The notes below the pieces were generated by a model. That model did no database searches. It was not told the origin of the DNA and worked only from the letters and a program-made list of their open reading frames with translations. From positions 372,001-436,000 of the forward strand of contig NZ_LT960612.1 of the NCBI RefSeq assembly GCF_900233005.1: a stretch of 64,000 bases of DNA. The letters are read 5' to 3'. Position 1 is the first letter of the stretch. Each line of letters begins with the position of its first letter. The translations under genes and the position numbers were made by a program. Positions 61,645-64,000 of this stretch are shown piece after piece. The DNA comes from Vibrio tapetis subsp. tapetis. Lineage in GTDB: Bacteria > Pseudomonadota > Gammaproteobacteria > Enterobacterales > Vibrionaceae.

Positions 61645-61725
61645 ATGAAATACATCCCACTTATTACCGTTATTCTTGGTTATTTAATTTTTATGTCACT
61701 CTTAACCCTACGAATGTCATCATAA
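61645..61725 (+). CDS. Putative 26-residue membrane micro-protein
   Basis: The ORF begins MKYIPLITVILGYLIFMSLL and ends after six more residues with MSS. It is one hydrophobic helix with a basic start. GGAGATAAACC directly before the ATG is among the best ribosome-binding sites in the region, and a hairpin follows 20 bp after the stop. The gene is below the size most annotations report. It lies downstream of a copy of the shared palindrome. Function unknown. Confidence 0.6.
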   Translation: MKYIPLITVILGYLIFMSLLTLRMSS

Positions 61726-61744
61726 ATATACTTTACCTTTAACT

Positions 61745-61774
61745 ATCGCATAGTAGACCACTTCACTATGCGAT
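61745..61774. terminator. Bidirectional hairpin between the two small ORFs
   Basis: ATCGCATAGT / ACTATGCGAT perfect 10-bp stem with a 10-nt loop, lying between two convergent small ORFs. Confidence 0.6.
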
Positions 61775-61802
61775 TAAACTGACCAATAAAAGCCATTTCA
61801 TC

Positions 61803-61931
61803 TTAACTCATCACTCTTGCCATAGACAAAAAACCACACATAGCAATCACATAAAAAGTCAAACCAAAATAAATGTATTTGAAAGGTACTTTCCCGTAAA
61901 GAATTCTTGGTCGATCGGTTATATTTTTCAT
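61803..61931 (-). CDS. Putative 42-residue membrane protein
   Basis: A minus-strand ORF starting MKNITDRPRILYGKVPFKYI, with a hydrophobic helix YFGLTFYVIAMCGFLSM and a short polar end. Positive residues before the helix suggest a cytoplasmic N-terminus. The ribosome-binding site is weak (AGG 14 bases upstream). Support comes from composition, and from the terminator-like hairpin 29 bp after the stop. Not recognised. Confidence 0.4.
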   Translation of the reverse strand: MKNITDRPRILYGKVPFKYIYFGLTFYVIAMCGFLSMARVMS

Positions 61932-62007
61932 ATATTTTCATGCCTATCATTTAATATTATTAAACACCATGGGTAACTAATAATAATTTTGGTAATTGAT
62001 TATTGGT

Positions 62008-62047
62008 TGCTTCATGAGCTAAACATACGACTCATGAAGTAACCACA
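62008..62047. terminator. Imperfect inverted repeat downstream of secF
   Basis: GGTTGCTTCATGAG and CTCATGAAGTAACC (one mismatch) form a 14-bp stem 156 bp after secF; no T-run. The rest of 61932-62202 is AT-rich with nothing else I can identify. Confidence 0.4.
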
Positions 62048-62202
62048 ACCAAGTAAATCACTTAAATTCAGACGCTTAATAAAGTATAAACATTCCAGTT
62101 AATTATATCTAACCAGTTATTGTTTATGACGAATTACAGAACTTTAAAATAGAGATTACTGTAAATCATCATAAAAAAAACCTATTAACTATGCCACGTC
62201 AA

Positions 62203-63144
62203 TTAGCTATGAATAGGATTGCCACCTTCATCTAACAAAGGCGCTTTTGGCTTATAATGCTCAGAAGACAAACCGATTCTTTCCGGTATTGCAGTACCAA
62301 TCACTAATGAAGACCAAGTGCCTACAATAATCCCAGCAAACAATGCAAACGCAAATCCACTTAATGTTCCGCCTGCGATAAGGCCAATACTGCTTACCGT
62401 CAATAACGTCGTTCCAGAGGTCACTAGAGTCCTAAATAATGACGCTCGTATCGCTTGATCCGTAGATTCACTGGTACTCTGATTCGGCCTGCGGGCCAGG
62501 TACTCACGAATTCGATCTCCGATCACAATAGAGTCATTAAGCGAGTACCCCACCACTGCAAGTAATGCCGCAAGAGCGGTGAGATTAAATTCAATCGAAA
62601 ACACGACAAACAATGCTAAAACCACCAGCACATCATGCAGTAGAGCAACAATCGCCCCCAGGGCTAATCGCCATTCAAAACGCACAGTTAAGTAAAACAT
62701 AATGGCGATAGACGCAACAATCAGGGCCAAACCACCTTGCTCAAATAATTGCTCACCCACTTGCGCGCCAACAACCGAACTCGACACGAGATTAAGCGGA
62801 TGCCCTAGCTCCAGTTCTACAGCTCTTAACCACTGCAACAACTCCAATTCACCCGCTCCGCCAATAGGAAACTGTAACTGCCAAGTTTGGTAAGTAACAT
62901 CAGGCACCAGATTGGGTAATTCATCAAACACCGTCCTCAAGGCTGACTGCATCGCTTCCAAGCTAACAGGGACATCAGCATTGACGACATGAGAAATACC
63001 ACCAGTAAACTCAAGCCCAAGAGTAAAACCTTTGGTTGCTATCAAGACAATTGATGTCAACATCAACCCTAGTGAAACTAATAAACCGTTCCACCTTACT
63101 TTGGACCACTGAATATCCGCGACTCGTTGGTTAAGCTTTGTCAT
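62203..63144 (-). CDS. secF: SecF, protein translocase accessory subunit
   Basis: A 313-residue membrane protein. It has the SecF first helix and GLEFTGGISHVVN, then the helix signature GYSLNDSIVIGDRIREYLAR and LVTSGTTLLTVSSIGL. It joins SecD in using the proton gradient to pull proteins through SecYEG. The start overlaps the end of secD by 14 bp. Vibrios often carry a second SecDF pair; the usual yajC and tgt neighbours are not seen on the visible side, which fits a second copy. Confidence 0.93.
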   Translation of the reverse strand: MTKLNQRVADIQWSKVRWNGLLVSLGLMLTSIVLIATKGFTLGLEFTGGISHVVNADVPVSLEAMQSALRTVFDELPNLVPDVTYQTWQLQFPIGGAGELELLQWLRAVELELGHPLNLVSSSVVGAQVGEQLFEQGGLALIVASIAIMFYLTVRFEWRLALGAIVALLHDVLVVLALFVVFSIEFNLTALAALLAVVGYSLNDSIVIGDRIREYLARRPNQSTSESTDQAIRASLFRTLVTSGTTLLTVSSIGLIAGGTLSGFAFALFAGIIVGTWSSLVIGTAIPERIGLSSEHYKPKAPLLDEGGNPIHS

Positions 63145-64000
63145 TGTCGTGCCCCCAAAGTTTTGTCATCCACATTTGGCTAAACAGTAATCCTGTTAAC
63201 ATACTGGTTAACAGTCCAATTCCGAGCGTTATTGCAAAGCCCTTAACCGCACCATAGCCAATCGCAAACAAAATAATTGCTGTGATCAACGACGTCAGGT
63301 TTGCATCAATAATCGTACTTCTTGCCTCTTTGTAGCCTCTTGGTATCGCGCTCGCTAGCGGCCTTCCTGATCGCATTTCTTCTTTGATTCGTTCAAACAC
63401 TAGAACGTTAGTATCAACCGCCATGCCCATTGTGAGTACAAGACCCGCAATACCTGGCAAAGTGAGCGTGGCACCCGGTATCAATGATAGAAAACCTACA
63501 ATCATGACAATATTGGCGATCAACGCGGCACATGCGATAACACCGAACTTTCGGTACAAAACCAGCATCGACACAAATGTCAGAGCTAAACCAACCATCA
63601 CCGCAAGAAAACCCTTTTGGATATTTTCTTCACCTAGGCTTGGACCAATCACTTGCTCATCAATAATGGTCACAGGTACGGTCAATGACCCAGAGCGTAG
63701 AATTAGCGCAAGGTCTTGTGCATCGGAAATTTGCCCGATACCCGTTATTCTAAAACGACTTCCTAATTGGCTTTGGATCGTAGCAATGTTGATCACTTCA
63801 TGGCGTTGAACAAGTTGGTTGTTATGATCTTGATGATATTCGCTGTATAAGGTCGCCATAGGTTTACCTATGTTACTACGAGAGAAGTCAGACATTTTGC
63901 TGCCTCCCGCACTGCTCAACACTAGGTTCACTTCAGGTTGTCCAAACTCGCCAACCGATGCAGATGCACCAATAATGGACTCTCCAGTTAACACCGGTTG
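63131..64000 (-). CDS. secD: SecD, C-terminal part (runs off right edge)
   Basis: 290 codons remain, all in frame to the window edge. The visible part begins QPVLTGESIIGASASVGEFG and includes the periplasmic P1 region, then VMVGLALTFVSMLVLYRKFG and the helix-4 signature GMAVDTNVLVFERIKEEMRS. The N-terminal portion lies outside. It acts with SecF, whose gene overlaps its end. Confidence 0.93.
   Translation of the reverse strand, partial: QPVLTGESIIGASASVGEFGQPEVNLVLSSAGGSKMSDFSRSNIGKPMATLYSEYHQDHNNQLVQRHEVINIATIQSQLGSRFRITGIGQISDAQDLALILRSGSLTVPVTIIDEQVIGPSLGEENIQKGFLAVMVGLALTFVSMLVLYRKFGVIACAALIANIVMIVGFLSLIPGATLTLPGIAGLVLTMGMAVDTNVLVFERIKEEMRSGRPLASAIPRGYKEARSTIIDANLTSLITAIILFAIGYGAVKGFAITLGIGLLTSMLTGLLFSQMWMTKLWGHDNDKA

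Noticed and set aside
1..64000. tRNA, rRNA, CRISPR arrays, intact insertion sequences or prophage
   Set aside because: I found no cloverleaf-like genes, no ribosomal RNA motifs, no regularly spaced repeats and no transposase or phage structural genes.

Overview
The window looks like gamma-proteobacterial accessory DNA, most likely from Vibrio or a close relative and probably the second chromosome. I infer this from the moderately AT-rich composition, a second SecD/SecF pair, NorR-NorVW, a DmeF-type metal exporter, a CatB acetyltransferase of the vibrio type, many LysR regulators paired with small enzymes, and a full L-ascorbate operon with a fused UlaA-UlaB. There is no rRNA, tRNA, CRISPR array or intact insertion sequence.

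Layout. 1-10.5 kb: a GlxA-type regulator (cut by the left edge), an isochorismatase-fold hydrolase, LysE and EamA transporters, small ABM-type monooxygenases, LysR/MarR/YafY regulators, DmeF, a periplasmic binding protein and an NAD(P)-binding protein. 10.5-14 kb: a chromosomal catB followed by five tandem paralogues of an unrecognised ~158-residue membrane protein, whose ends look homogenised by recombination. 14.2-22.6 kb: an M50 protease, then a copper operon on the minus strand (CopL-like protein, CusC, CusB with a C-terminal CusF domain, CusA, CopI-like cupredoxin) behind a MerR/CueR-type promoter with a 19-bp spacer. 22.6-28 kb: LysR with a YdhR-type protein, YghU, a MarR regulator with paired operators, DUF2798 and DUF3861 proteins, and D-lactate dehydrogenase.

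28.3-34.2 kb is a nitric-oxide module: NorR, a divergent operon of ferredoxin-NADP reductase and a DUF1971 protein, then NorV-NorW. Both target operons have a sigma-54 promoter preceded by three copies of a TTATC-N5-GATAA dyad with identical centre spacings (19 and 25 bp), so they probably form one NorR regulon. 34.3-39 kb: a stand-alone TrpB, a fragment of the 5' end of an ldhA copy, TrhO, a GNAT-ASCH-Nudix run and a small hypothetical gene. 39.1-47 kb: the ascorbate regulon (UlaG, UlaR, fused UlaAB, UlaC, UlaF, a HAD phosphatase, UlaD, UlaE) with a perfect FNR-type box and helically phased TGATT repeats.

47-54.7 kb: a hypothetical protein and a lipoprotein, an NTF2-like protein and LysR separated by an unusually long inverted repeat, an ArgO-like exporter, GNAT and GFA proteins, an outer-membrane barrel protein, a DUF1254 protein and a further LysR. 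55-64 kb: an ion/envelope region (ChaA, DedA, MgtE, MarC, an MscS-family channel, two possible micro-proteins, SecF-SecD) with the degraded tail of an RND exporter. An exact 19-bp palindrome occurs before chaA and between the MscS gene and a 26-codon ORF, and a close variant before the outer-membrane gene. This points to a shared regulator not recognised here.
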